Of a DNA stretch of 64,000 bases, positions 10,906 through 23,499 are shown in pieces (position 1 is the stretch's first letter; each line of letters begins with the position of its first letter). The stretch comes from Sialis fuliginosa (taxonomy: Eukaryota; Arthropoda; Insecta; Megaloptera; Sialidae): contig OY540810.1 in the NCBI GenBank assembly GCA_961205875.1, forward strand, positions 22,196,001-22,260,000, read 5' to 3'. Below the pieces are notes generated by a model. That model saw only the letters and a program-made list of their open reading frames with translations, did no database searches and was not told the DNA's origin. A program made the position numbers and the translations under genes.

Positions 10906-11329
10906 TCTAAATAATTACATAAAAAATTCTTTCTGGCTAAATCATAAAAAAAAAAAATAATTCGAAAATTCAAAAATTTACAAGAGTAAGCATTCATTTT
11001 CAGTTATTACGTTCAAAAAAATTCATTGATATATAATATTAATATAAAGAATAATATTATCTATAGTTTATGTCTCATTCATTTTATTCTACTTTATAAG
11101 TTTGTTAAAAATGTCTTAATAAAATAAGAATTACGTACACTACTCCCTGTTAGGATTACGTATAAGAATGTCCCGTGGTTCCCAAGACAGATATTTATAT
11201 AAAATTGCTCTACAAAAGAACTCAATATAATTTTCACTTTCGTTCCTGAGATATTTATTTAAAAATATATTTTATGTTTTAATCAACTAACAAACCAATT
11301 TTAATTAAAATCTGTTCAGTGATTCATGA

Positions 11330-11480
11330 GTAATGCCTCTGGCAAGGATTCAAGGAACAGATAGACATACACGGAACGAAAAGCGTTTGTTTTAACGCTT
11401 TTAACCTAAAACAGAAACATCAAAACATTTTTCAGCTTTCGGAAATTCTTTTGGTATGGCAAGGAAACGAAATTCTCTAT
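11330..11480. repeat. Dispersed 'agacatacacggaac' repeat
   Basis: Diverged copy of the repeat at 7200-7330: 'aaggaacagatagacataca', 'cggaacgaaaagcgtttgt', 'tttcggaaa'. Non-coding. Confidence 0.6.
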
Positions 11481-12698
11481 AAAAGAAATCTTATGAATGT
11501 ATTGATTACTTTCAATAGTTAAAAAAACGTATCAAGTTTTTCAGGTATCTACACGAAAAAACGTGCAAAAAATTAAAACATATCTTATAACATAGTATAA
11601 AACAATTAAGTACCTACTACGAGTACAAGTTTATTTTTTAGACCAGAACTGCAATGTACGTCAGAGAGATCAGAGTTTATTTTAATTTACGATGTAAAAA
11701 ATCTAAAATGAATTAAAACACGTAAGGTGTGTCATGGTCTGTAGGAACTATAGACAGTATAATACTATCTGATTAGGTTTCAGATTAGATAAAAATAATC
11801 TTGATTTGGAATTTGTTGTATACGTCATTTATGCAATATTATTCCAAGAATGAAATGAATGCAAAAATAATTTTAAGTGTGATTTTTTGACGAAAATAAA
11901 ACATGTTTTATTTTTTGTCTATTTTTTGGTATTTTCTAGGGATATTAACGTTCGCTATATTAGTGCTTTGCTAATTTGTGCTAATTTTCATGGTTTTGTT
12001 TTAATTATTGATTTTTATTTTATCTTCTTTAACAAGGAATGATTCTGCTTAATGTTTTGTTGATATATATTATTATTCTATATATTTTCTCTAAGATGGT
12101 ATTGCTGATGAAGTCAAAGAAATTATTGAAAAAAATTGATAAGTGCAAAACGTTTCAAGGTTCAATTTTAAGTACTCAAAAATGAAAAAAATGACAAATA
12201 TAATACATGCTTTGGATATCTTATTGTCAAAATAAAAAGAATCAAAAGTTTCTTATCTTGCATTTTGAATTTTTAAAGAAAATTGTAATACATATTAGAA
12301 GTTATTAAAGAATGAAATGGTAAATTTTAATTTATTTTAATTAATAAAATTAATTTTCATTAAAATGCAAGATTTCTTCGTAAATACTAGTTTTAATTAA
12401 TGAAAAAAGAAAACTATTTTTAAATTTCATTTTTATGTACTCAGGTGTATAGAAACACATTTATTTATTTCATTTCTCCACCCAACACAATATATTGGTT
12501 GTTGCTTTAAAACACTACCTAAAATATACATTACTCACGAAATGGTAGAACGTGAACGCAATTTAACAAAACCTTCAGACAATTAATCATTCGTAGATAT
12601 TGCCTTTATTTGTACACAGCAGGGGCGTACCATAGCACAAGCATCTAGCTTCACCAAATAAAAAGCACATGATTAAATATCAAAAAATCGACTGTACA
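11481..12698. other. AT-rich stretch, no gene seen
   Basis: No credible coding region. Near 12621 'cagcaggggcgtacca' resembles a lone hAT-type end, but no partner was found. The rest is low-complexity AT sequence. Confidence 0.5.
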
Positions 12699-12706
12699 CA
12701 ACATAA

Positions 12707-13311
12707 GGGTAGTATTTAAGCGCGCATTATTTTATATACTTTGAGCATTAAATATATTGTTTTTGAGCAATAACATTTTCCATTTTGAGCATTAAATTTT
12801 GTTTTGCACAATAATATTTGATTTTATTAATATTGTATAATCTTTAATTTTATAAGTTTTATTTTATTATATTATATACGTCACAACTATCAAATAACAC
12901 GTGTTGATGTGTTAGAATAGACCTAACCTAACGAAAACTAATCAACTAGATTTCGCCCTAATATATTGCCCTTACCAAGGACAGATATTTGTATTTTATT
13001 AGAACATCAACTCTGTAAGATTTATAAAATATTAAATAAATACATGATATTGCCCATTGAGTACAAATCTCATCAACCTAATACTCATTTAGCCATTTTA
13101 AGGAGCAATTTTTTTCTTTGTGTCATTTTATTTCTTTAATGAACAAAAATTATTTTTTTAACGCTAGTTTATATTAACTATTGCTAACAAAAAATACTGT
13201 TCAACATTGTTTACAAATGCTATAATAGTTTATTAAGTGTTAGAATAGTTTGTTTAATGCTCTTCACTGTTTTTCATTTCATTTAAAATAGTGCGCATTT
13301 AATTTGTTCCC
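12707..13311. mobile_element. Non-autonomous DNA transposon, copy 2 (605 bp)
   Basis: This shorter copy of the 295-1023 family has clean ends: GGGTAGTATTTAAGCGC on the left and, reversed, GGGAACAAATTAAATGCGC on the right. The flanks are CAACATAA (12699-12706) and TAACATAA (13312-13319), an 8 bp duplication with one mismatch. Eight-base duplications are typical of hAT elements, but the terminal GGG is not the usual CAG. No coding sequence. Confidence 0.8.
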
Positions 13312-13319
13312 TAACATAA

Positions 13320-15260
13320 ATAATTCCGTACAAAATCAATGTATTATAATTGTATTATAAATGAGAGTACCAAAACTGACTATTTTTTTATTTTTTTAGT
13401 GTTAAAGATTAGAAATTCAAATATACGTAACTATACAAGTTTTGGGCTCACAATCAGCAAACTTTTTACTACATTATACGTACCTACTCACTAAAACCGT
13501 ACAATCCTTCCATTACCCGCTATACTGATCAAAAATAGGATCAAGTTTCGTTTGGACCTACACATCACATGATCAATTGATATTTGAGTTCCTAACCTTT
13601 AACCCTAAAAACTGGCCTTTGTCGGACCTTTTACCGGTCAGCAAGCCACAAACTAGATCAATTTGACATTATCTTCATTTATATTGATTTTGGGCGGGGT
13701 CTTTTCAAAAACAATAATTGTGGTTTCTTATAATTTTAAATAATATTATTTTCTCTTAAAAAATATTCATTTGTTTTAATCTCTTTTCTTTGATCATTGC
13801 CATAATAAACAATTCTCAAAAAATAGAAGACAACAGAGACGATTGACTCAGTTCAGGGTCGAGAAGGTTTTCTAAATATTGTTTTATTTTATTGTTGGTT
13901 TTCTTTTTACTATCGAATTTTAAATAAGGTAATCCTGCATTTATATTTACGAGTTTTGCCTTTTCCTCCCCTTATCAAACAATATAACAACATACCTAAG
14001 TACATTTACCGCCTACACATATACAGTACATTGGTAATACAAACCTATATAATAATACCATGTAGTTTGATTTTTAATACAAATGTATGTTATGAATAAT
14101 ATTATTCATAAGTTTAGTTACTCATGTATACTAAATTAATTAGTATTTTTTACAGAAAAGAAAATAATAAGTAATTATAAGATGTTGACTTTGTTCTATT
14201 TTATATTACCTATATCAGGTTTTCCCAAACATTTTTAAACGCGAACTGATTTTTCCATCATATGACCCACATATTTTATTATTATACTCGTAGAATAGAA
14301 AATATTTGTTTATTATGATAAAATTACATAAAATTTTTTAATTGTTTTAACTCATTAGAAAAAAAAAAAGTTTATAAAAATTAACAAAAATGGTTTATTT
14401 TAATTATTAAGGAGGTAAAATTACAAAAGAAATACAAATATAAATAAAAAGTCGTTTAAGTTTTTAATTATAGAGTGGAACTTTAACAGCCCCTTGTTTT
14501 TCCCAAGGCACTTCACAAACTGTGCAAGACCATTATTTCAAATGAAACGCTATGTTTAAATTTTTTTATTTTTTTATTTGTAGTTTGACTAAATGGGGCT
14601 ATTTTAAAACCTCTGCACTAGTAACTCTTGAATTTTTTTCGAGGTGGGATATTTTTAGTACCACCACCTATATTTACGTATTAAAAAGGTGGGACACTTT
14701 CTGCCTGTTATGCCTCAAACAGTTAAGAGTACCGTATTGCTATAAAATTTTTTTTGATTTTTCAAAATAACTATTTTCCATTTTTCTAAAAGTGAAATAA
14801 TAAGGAATTGATTCTTTTTCAAAATATTTTTTTGTTGGTTGTTTTTATAATCAGAAGCAAACATAGTTGAAAATAATTTTAAAAATCAATTTTTATAACA
14901 AATTAACATACAAGTAAATAGAAGATACATTTTTTTTTAATAAAAAATTAAGTATTGAGCTCCAGTTTTATCAAAATCTGTTCTTGGCCATGTAAATCTC
15001 CAAACAAACCAATCAGAACCCAGTATTTGCTATTTAACAGATGTGTACCAAGCTGTTAACACAAACAAACTGGTAACGTAGATAGATAGAAAAAATCGGA
15101 CAGAGTCATATTTTTATTAAATTATGTACGTAGTATCAAAATTATAAAATCTTTAAGAATTAAGTATAAACGGTTAAGCATGCAGCTTAGTTGTTTATGC
15201 GTGTTAAGAGCCTATTTGCGTCTTCAATTGCCTTTTAATTCTGAGTAAATATACAGGGTT
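13320..15260. other. AT-rich stretch, no gene seen
   Basis: No recognisable coding sequence or clear transposon ends. Short open frames such as 14552-14770 are phenylalanine/serine-rich readings of T-rich DNA. A 'ttttcccaaacattttt' word near 14220 resembles a decayed hAT end. Confidence 0.5.
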
Positions 15261-15270
15261 TTTGAAAACA

Positions 15271-15468
15271 TAACACAGCTACACAAAACAAAGGTACGGA
15301 ACTTTTTCGGAAACCATTGTATTTTTATTTATTTTGAAACGCTGAATCCGAATTTGAGGTCAAAATTAGTCGGATAAGGGGCTATTTTGACCTCAAATTC
15401 GGATTCAGCACCTCAAATACATTGATCTCCGAAAAAGTTCCGTACGTTTTTTTTTGTGTGGCTGTGTA
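15271..15468. mobile_element. About 200 bp palindromic element
   Basis: The arms share 'acggaactttttcgga' (about 15296) against 'tccgaaaaagttccgt' (about 15428), and 'ctgaatccgaatttgaggtc' against its complement at about 15394. Outer ends are 'acacagctacacaaaa' and its diverged complement. The spacer is about 25 bp. This is a typical small fold-back MITE; no duplication could be defined. Confidence 0.8.
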
Positions 15469-15639
15469 ATTTTTTTTTTCATATTAATATCATTCATTAT
15501 AAAATAAAACCTTAACTTGGAATGATTATTTGCTTGACATTAGTTATTAATTATTAATATTACTATTTATTATATTATTTATTATTATTTATACTGTATT
15601 TATATTTATAATAGATCGTATTGAAATACCTAAATATGA

Positions 15640-16055
15640 CTACATCATAAACCCTAACTAGAACTGTATATAAAACGAGACGACAGTCAGTTGAATCTCG
15701 TCTCGTCTCGGTTTTTAGAACTGAAGTATCGTCTCAGTCTGACAGTCTCGTGGAAATTAAAGTCATATTATTTCAGTCTCGTCTCGAGAAAAAACTGATT
15801 TCATCTCAATCTCGTCTCGTACACGTGACCGGAACCGAGACGAGATCAAAACCGAGAAAAACATCGGTCTCGTATGATTTTTTTTTATAAATTTTTAATA
15901 TAACAAATATTATACATTTTGCTTTAAAAATTAAAATTAAATATAATATAGATTCTCAACTACAATAAATTTAAAAATAAAATTAATAAGTTTTATAAGT
16001 CTCGGTTTCATCACGTTAAAATTTAAGGCATTCTCGTCTCAGCGTACAACCCTAC
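15640..16055. repeat. CGAGAC-rich dispersed repeat
   Basis: Dense CTCGTCTCG and CGAGACGAG words occur in both orientations, so the region is internally palindromic. It ends in 'gcgtacaaccctacca', matched loosely by 'cataaaccctaacta' at the other end. Smaller relatives are at about 34190-34325, 39835-39890 and 55450-55490. No coding sequence. GC- and CpG-rich relative to its surroundings, which marks it as transposon-derived. Confidence 0.65.
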
Positions 16056-16572
16056 CACTAAAATGATTGAGATACTCTAATGTGCATGAGAACCGATTAA
16101 GCCCCTATTCGCCACTTAATATAATATAATCATTAATTATGATGGATGTTAATCGATGTGTGAATATTATTTACACGCTGCATGACTTTTATTGGAAACT
16201 AACCACTTCTCGTTTCACAATACCATTGTCATTTGAGTTTTCAGAAAATATCATTACATTGTATTGGAACTTTTACGACCTTAAACCTGACGTATTTGTG
16301 TCAACTAATACACTACACGATTATTTATAACATCGACTACCAGTATTTTATGACTTGTGATTAGCATATTATCATTTCCAGAGTAACGAGGAAGAAATGG
16401 TTATTGTTGTTTCCTTTAATTAGGATCCGTGTAAGAAAATTTATTGTTATTTTTATTGAATTTTCTATATAGACATTTTTCAATGTTACTCTATTATTAC
16501 CATGTATTGTTTATTTATATTTGTTATAATTAAATTTATTACTATTGAGCATTGTAAAAACATACAATCATA

Positions 16573-16985
16573 TAAGGCACTGGCACCAGTCTTAGCCGCT
16601 TTAAGAGCAAGGTTTACTGTTTTATGGGATTAATGGGCTTCTTTTTTGTAATTCTCATGAACTCAGGTTACTAATAAAACAAGTATATAACTCTTTATTA
16701 AATTAATTTAATTACCAAAGTCCTCAAATATAGTTTCTTTTTTAAATTATAGCCTTTTATTTATTAATAAATAAATTATACTAATAATTAATTTAAATGT
16801 CTACCATTTTGACACTTATTAGCTGATTGTCATCAAATCACGCTGTAGGACAGTTAAATGTATATACATAGATTAATATTCAGAAATGATAGTAATCAAA
16901 TATCAACAAATATTTCAAATTCAGTACATTTAATTAAAAAATAGCCATTACTAGGGTCCTATCCAAGACTGGTGCCAGTACCTTA
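16573..16985. mobile_element. 413 bp MITE with ACTGGCACCAG ends, TA duplication
   Basis: The termini TAAGGYACTGGCACCAGTC are inverted on the two sides and flanked by TA (16571-16572 and 16986-16987). The terminal sequence itself contains the palindrome CTGGCACCAG. Body words 'taattaatttaaatgt', 'ggtcctatcc' and 'gtacatttaattaa' recur in copies at 45100-45400 and 55500-56020. TA duplication fits Tc1/mariner-type mobilisation. No transposase visible. Confidence 0.85.
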
Positions 16986-16989
16986 TAGT

Positions 16990-17780
16990 CAAAATCCAAA
17001 ATCCTGATCAACATAAATATTACAAATCGGCGCGGCGGAACGTAAATGATTATAATAGAACCTACCTACACAAAAACTATTAAAGTTGGCTCAATAGATT
17101 AATTACGAATTGTTTTGGTTTGAGCTGTGCTGCTGACATGCTCAATAATGCTCACCCTGAATCGCATAGAACAGGATCTATTCACCAGGAGATAATAAAC
17201 AACGCGAATCGCGTTTCTTTTTAATACTAATCACGGTATTCATTTTCCACGACTTTATGAATTTGCTTGTCTCCGATAATTACGATATTTGTTTCTAGAA
17301 TTTAATTAGAATAGAGCAGAAATGTTTTTGATGTATTGAAATTTTATTATAAAATAGTAGTTGTTTTTATTAATTTATATTTTTTTAATTCGGTTTGATT
17401 AGTAAAGGGGTAGTAGCGATAAAGACCTATATAGGCTCTTGATTTCAAAATATGCGAAATTGATTTCTGTTTTTTTTCCAAAAACAAAATAATTTATTGG
17501 GCGACAAAAAAATACTTTTTCTCTGTAACAAAAATCTGAATAAGCGATTCCAAAGGTTTTTCGTAAGCTAGAAGTTATTTTTTTTTTAGTAAACAGAAAT
17601 AAATGACAAAAAAACGGTAGTAAAAATTGCTGTATATTTGAGAGTAAAAAATAAACATTATTAACTCGGTAATGGTCGTATGTTTAGGACTATATGCATT
17701 TATTTTTTTTATTAGGTATTCCACCGTATAACTTTTAGAACTGCAAATATGAATTTTAGAGCTGTACTCTATAATAACCT
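16990..17780. other. AT-rich stretch, no gene seen
   Basis: 17155-17215 ('ggatctattcaccaggag ... ataataaaca') has a diverged partner at 20258-20292 ('ggatctattcatcagcca ... caataaacac'), so both may be remnants of one repeat. No coding evidence. Confidence 0.5.
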
Positions 17781-19765
17781 CAGTGTTTTTTTACTTTACA
17801 ACATATTGGACGAGGACGATTTATTTCGCGACACACCAATTAAAAATCCCAACAAAATTTAAATATATTTTACTAGTATGAACAATAAATTCTTATTATA
17901 ATAAAATAATATAGTTAATATATTTAAAAAAATATTATATACTCATCCAAACAATTAAAGGAACAAGAATTTAAACATTTTTTTTGGGTGTTTTTTGAAG
18001 TGCTGTATCTTTGTGAAAAATGATCGTATCGAAATAAAACAAAAAGCATTTTAAAGCTTCAAGTTTCTAGTTTTGAGATTTTTTAGCATAATTTTTTTTG
18101 AGTTACGGTTATTGCGCAATCAAAAGAAATAGTGGGACACAAAAATTTTCTAATTTTTTAAATTTTTTTTAAGGGTCCTCGGGCTTGGGAAATTTTTTTT
18201 CAGTTAAACCAATGCATTGGTCAGTTAACTTGTTTATTCAGCTTTAATTTGCTTTTTTTTTTGGTCTCTCTCAATTTTTTTTCGCCGAGATATCTGCCTT
18301 TAAATGAAAAATGATTCTTTTGTCTTCGATCATCAATATATCAGCAACTAATGATTAAACAGTAAATTTAAGGTCAGTTTTAAAAACTTGAATACATTTC
18401 CTACAAGACCCTTTCATGACTTAATTTAAAAAAAAATTTTTTTTACCCTCACCATTAGTGTGAAAAAGTACAAAAAAATGACCTTTTATGTTCTTTTAGT
18501 AAATCTATCGCTTACTTTTCAAATATTGATGGGAAGATTAATGTTGCCAGGTGATTTTACAGCTTAATGTACCTCCAATAGCCCTGTAAATTTTTAAATT
18601 GATCCATCGAACCGTTTTTCCGGACCGATTGATCAAAGTTTTACAAAACAATTAAAGGAACATGTGTATTGTGTAACAGACTGGAACATAACATTGTGTA
18701 ATCATCATCAAAATGTAGAAAACGATTTTTGATTTTATTTACAGTTTTGTATTAGTTACTTGTTAAATTTTAAATGGAGAAAAAAAATTCAAAAAAATTA
18801 AAAAAATAATTTTTTTTTAAATTTTGAATTTTTTTTTCAAAATTTTTAAAACATTTCAAGAAACAATACTGACTCATTTTTGACTCGATTCGGCTTTTGC
18901 GTACCATAATTTTACTCATCTTGAATTAATTGCATTAATTAATTCTTTCGCAGCGGGAACCGTACGAAATTGTAAAATAATTTTGTCTCGCATGTTGGAA
19001 TCGAATTAATACGCAAGCAAAATTTGATCAGTCGGTTCGAAAAAACGGTTCGATGGATCAATTTAAAAATTTACAGGGCTGTTGCAGGTACATTAAGCTG
19101 TAAAATCACCTGGCAACATTAATCTTCCCATCAATATTTGAAAAGTAGCGATAGATTTACTAAAAGAACATAAAATGTCATTTTTTCGTACTTTTTCACA
19201 CTAACGGTGAAGGTAAAAAAAAAGTCATGAAAGGGTCTTGTAGGAAATGTATTCAAGTTTTTAAAACTGACCTTAAATTTACTGTTTAATCATTAGTTGC
19301 TGATATATTGATGATCGAAGACAAAAGAATCATTTTTCATTTAAAGGCAGATATCTCGGCGAAAAAAAATTGAGAGAGACCAAAAAAAAAAGCAAATTAA
19401 AGCTGAATAAACAAGTTAACTGACCAATGCATTGGTTTAACTGAAAAAAAATTTCCCAAGCCCGAGGACCCTTAAAAAAAATTTAAAAAATTGGAAAATT
19501 TTTGTGTCCCACTATTTCTTTTGATTGCGCAATAACCGTAACTCAAAAAAAATTATGCTAAAAAATCTCAAAACTAGAAACTTGAAGCTTTAAAATGCTT
19601 TTTGTTTTATTTCGATACGACCATTTTTCACAAAGATACAGCACTTCAAAAAACACCCAAAAAAAATGTTTAAATTCTTGTTCCTTTAATTGTTTGGATG
19701 AGTGTATATTTTTAAAAAAATCGTGGTACACTACTGTGCCGCGGCGTACAGTTTGGTAGTCACTG
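17781..19765. mobile_element. hAT-like remnant split by a nested fold-back
   Basis: The left end CAGTGTTTTTTTACTTTAC with 'ttatttcgcgacacacca' and the right end 'ctgtgccgcggcgtacag' with 'ttggtagtcactg' resemble a familiar hAT non-autonomous class (CAGTGGTTCCCAAAC... GTGCCGCGGCACA). The 17941-19703 palindrome sits between them. Flanking 8-mers (AATAACCT and ACTTAAAC) do not match well, so the outer element is old or the boundary is off. Confidence 0.5.
17941..19703. mobile_element. 1.76 kb fold-back element, arms about 700 bp
   Basis: The left arm (17941 to about 18640) and right arm (about 19020-19703) are near-exact complements. The outer end is ACTCATCCAAACAATTAAAG and the inner arms contain 'agtaaatctatcgctactt'-type words. 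The loop of about 380 bp begins with 'acaattaaaggaacatgtg', echoing the terminus. CAATTAAAGGAAC near an end is common in Tc1/mariner relatives, so a mariner-derived non-autonomous element is likely. A TA duplication is plausible but ambiguous because flanks are TATA-rich. Confidence 0.85.
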
Positions 19766-19769
19766 ACTT

Positions 19770-21740
19770 AAACTAATTTATAGTTGAAACAATTGAAGTG
19801 AGGGACAAAAATACGAAAATTAGATTTTGATGTAATTCAAATAAGTATTCCTTTCTCTATCAATTTGTGTATTTCGATGTCTCTTATTTGTGTTTTATAT
19901 TTACTGACAATTTTTTAAAGGCTTAAACATATTTTTTTTAATAAAAAATATTCTAAGACCTAGATCTTTATTAATTACCACCTTTAATAATTTTGATATT
20001 CTTAGATTAGAGAACTAATAATTTTAAACGATTTCTACCTTAACATAAATCAATCGTTTTTTGCTAAAATATTATTTAAATAACAATATTAAAGTAACAA
20101 AAAATCTTGTAACGCAGTGATAATTATTGTAATTAACCCTAACTTTACTAACTTTACTAAAAGCCACAGCAAAAAGTTAATTTAGTCGCGTTGATTTCTG
20201 AAAGGTTCATTAAATATGAAACGATACAAAACGATGTACTCTTCCCGTTACAACGACCGGATCTATTCATCAGCCAGACAATAAACACAGGATAGTTTAA
20301 ACAGGGTCACTGTAGCACAGCATGACTTCCAGCTATTATAGTAAACTACAATTAAATTCCGTAAATTGCATTGCACAGTATATGCATACTTTGCATACGC
20401 GTATGTTGTCTCTACTTCCCTTCTATTATCAACATCATACTCGTACCGTATTTTTTTAATACCCTGGGGAACTTTTTTAGACAGCTTTTAAACGTTTTAA
20501 TGAAATTGTATCTATTTTTTTAAATATCACAAATTGACAGATAATAAAGCTCTACATTTTTCGATTTTTGTAATTGAATTGTAGTCTCGATCTCAAATTT
20601 TGCAAGATGTATTTTTATTTATAAATTTAAATAGTGCAAATAACTTATTTTGATTTTAGAAGGACCTAATATGTCGCTGTCCCCATTTTCTTACATTTTA
20701 TACGTGTTAAAAATGATTAGAAATCAAATTAAGCAGTTACTAATTACTAATTACCACTACGCAGTAGTAAAACTTAATTTATATCGATCGTGAAAAACTG
20801 GAACAAAATCGTCGAAGTTGAGTTTTATATGTGCAGAGTCGATACTGCCCGGGCAATGTCAGCATTACACATTGATGCTGGACAAAGTTAAAAGAAATGG
20901 TGAGTTAACGGACTTGGCTCGGTTTTAAGCAGATGGAACTTCCATCGATATTATTGGTGAACTAGAGACCGATGAATTTTAAGGCCCCAAATTTCTAATC
21001 CGGACTTACTTTAAGAAAATCTATCGACATTTACAAGTATGTATAATTATAAAAATGTAGTTTTGTTCTCGATAAATTTATACACATAATAAAATCAAGT
21101 TAATTATAATAATAATAATAATAATAATTTATTTATTCAGTATTACTCCTGACAGAAAGCATTGAATAAGTCCAAATAAAGAAAGAAACAAATATAAAAA
21201 TATAACATAATACATATATATAACATTACCTATAATAATACCAATAATTAAATGAATGCAGGTACTATATACTTGCAAATTACATATATTTATCTATGTT
21301 ATGGAAATATTTATATTCCGCTATTTTTTATTTTTTGATACTAGTATGTAGTATATATAAATATAAATTTTATTTATCAAACTATTATACATAGGTGATA
21401 CTATACAATTCTTAGTCGTTTTATATCGATTATTTATTTTATGAAATATGTATAAAGTATTGATTTAAGCAGTTTCCAATGAAATATTTATTTGGTAAAA
21501 CACTTACATTCTTAATAATAGTACCTGTATATGTTTCTCTTTATTTATTAAAGAAAAAAAAGTCCCTGTTAAAATAAATCTAAATTACGTATTTATTTGT
21601 ATTTCATATTGTAGTTTGGTAAAATGATGGTAACGTAGTACAAAACTAATCTGGGTTTATATAATACAATATATTGAAGTGTTTGTTGAGTATAGGGGTT
21701 GTAATTGTAAGTTATATTGTTCTATCATTTAATACTTTTT
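19770..21740. other. AT-rich stretch, no gene seen
   Basis: Contains a short (AAT)n run at about 21105-21130 and a moderately GC-balanced patch at 20800-20990 with 'gcccgggcaatgtcagc', which might be unique host sequence. No open frame supports a gene. Confidence 0.5.
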
Positions 21741-21753
21741 ATAGTGGGGGTTT

Positions 21754-22076
21754 CAGTGGCATAGGAACGGGGGGGTTTTGGGGGTCGACCCCCCCCCCCG
21801 AAATATTCAATGTTCTTAAAATATGCGAAATAAGTATAATAATTTTGAATTGAATGACTTTTCTGTTGTTTCATACAGTTGACTGCACTTAGTTATATGA
21901 CTAAAAAAAAAGGCCTTCAATAACTACTTATTAATTAACTTAATTGTGTGACCTTTTTTTTAAGATTAGAAATTATAATTATCATTTGATTAGAAATTGT
22001 AATAATAATTTCGCATATTTTGGAACCCCCAAGCTTACCCCCCCCCCCCCCGAAAATTTTTCTTACTTCGCCACTG
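21754..22076. mobile_element. 323 bp hAT-type MITE with perfect 8 bp duplication
   Basis: It begins CAGTGGCATAGGAACGGGGG and ends CTTACTTCGCCACTG, inverted CAGTGGCG-type termini. The flanking GGGGGTTT is present on both sides (21746-21753 and 22077-22084). An 8 bp duplication plus CAGTGGCG ends is the hAT hallmark. Near each end is a long homopolymer (G then C on the left, C on the right). The body is AT-rich with no transposase. Confidence 0.93.
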
Positions 22077-22089
22077 GGGGGTTTTATTA

Positions 22090-23260
22090 TAAAGTTTTTA
22101 ACACAAATCAATAACCCTGTGCACTTAACAATATATTTATTAGATACATATCTAATAAATTTCATCGACCTATTGACCTAATTTCACTCTAATTTAACCC
22201 TTTGATTCAATGTTGAATTTGGAACAAGAATTTAACGATTCAATTTTAAAATGTATATATTGTCGGATATTATACTGAATTTGCTCTAGAGCAAAATTTA
22301 AGCTAACGCTTTCTGCGAGGCATTTAATATAAATCAGTCTAAAATCAGTGGTGTAAGATGTACAGTCACCTGCATTACTGGTCTTGCAGTTTGTATTCAT
22401 TTTCGTTTAACACAAACTTAGTAGGCTCCTCCCATTTGATTATTATAATATTTAAATCATTTCTCCATGTATCAAACAAAGACAGATATTTAAAAATTCA
22501 TTTGCTAGATAAAGAACTACTCTTCGTTTATAATAGGTACTCATATATATTTGTGCAATTAAATTATTATATAATCTATTGAAAATTGTATACGTAAATT
22601 TTGTGGCAATAAATATTTGATATTCCGAATTTTAGTATTTAAATATATTAAACTTGATAGAAAAAGATAACCGATGATGTTTGTCTTTAAATTTGGAATC
22701 TGTTGTAAGCGATTCTAGCCTTTAGGGTGCCAGACGAGTTCTGCAGGCGACTGTACATCATAGAGTGCATATAATTTTCAATATCTAATGAGCATCTATA
22801 AAAGATAATATGGAATAAATTATAACATATATTTCTTTAATAACACGTTATTTTGTTATATCTCTTACATACGATCTTTCCTTAAATGACCTGTATTTGA
22901 TGAACCATTTATGGTCAATTTAAAGAAGTTTCACTATATCATACACTTCGAAAAAACCGTCCTAATTTATTATTGATGTAAATCTATCAATTTTATAAAC
23001 AATAAATTACTTAATCTCTTAAAATACATACATCAAAATTTAAATCTAGTAGAATTTATTTGTCATAATACGGGATATACAAGAAGTATTACCTAGCTAC
23101 GAGTACATTAATATTTTGAGCTACTGCTAACGAACTAAATCCTAGCAAAATAAATAAATAAATTACTGGAGAGCACAAATCACAGCCAATCGTATCCTCT
23201 CTGGCAAAAATCATTACAAATATAATCCATGGCAAAATATAATCAAAGAAACCTTAAAGC
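22090..23260. other. AT-rich stretch, no gene seen
   Basis: Short frames at 22194-22400 (-) and 22358-22582 (+) overlap on opposite strands and have no recognisable domain. No repeat boundaries were evident. Confidence 0.5.
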
Positions 23261-23264
23261 TGTT

Positions 23265-23480
23265 TAACGGCGGTGTTATCGATCGTTGTTATCCCCCGGT
23301 TTCATTGTTTGGCGTTACAGTTACACACAGCGCGAGAGAAAGAGACGGGGGATGGGGCTCTGTTGATGGGAGTGCGGGGAAGGGTGGTGGCCAACAGACT
23401 AACTGATATTGCGTATTTGATATATATGTGTATGCAACAGGGGCGGTTCGTCTTTATAGTTACTGTAGAACTGCAATACA
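23265..23480. other. GC-enriched patch, possibly repeat-derived
   Basis: This patch is noticeably less AT-rich than its flanks ('cccccggtttcattg', 'gcgcgagagaaagagacggg', 'gtgcggggaagggtgg'). A 71-codon frame on + (23273-23488) crosses it, but lacks recognisable motifs and begins at no obvious exon signal. It ends at the perfect hairpin 23476-23498. It could be a decayed element or a small exon; I cannot tell. Confidence 0.35.
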
Positions 23481-23498
23481 ACCCTTAAAGGGTTGTAT
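23476..23498. repeat. Perfect 11-bp-arm palindrome
   Basis: ATACAACCCTT, one base, then AAGGGTTGTAT. 'acaaccctt' words also occur in the window's 'cggcgggaaaaatac' repeat, so this may be a junction of two inverted repeat fragments rather than a terminator. Confidence 0.7.
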
Positions 23499-23499
23499 C

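Noticed and set aside
12621-12640. hAT element starting at 'cagcaggggcgtacca'
   Set aside because: No inverted partner or 8 bp duplication within a plausible distance.
23476-23498. Rho-independent terminator
   Set aside because: The palindrome has no U-tract logic in a eukaryotic context and shares words with a repeat family.
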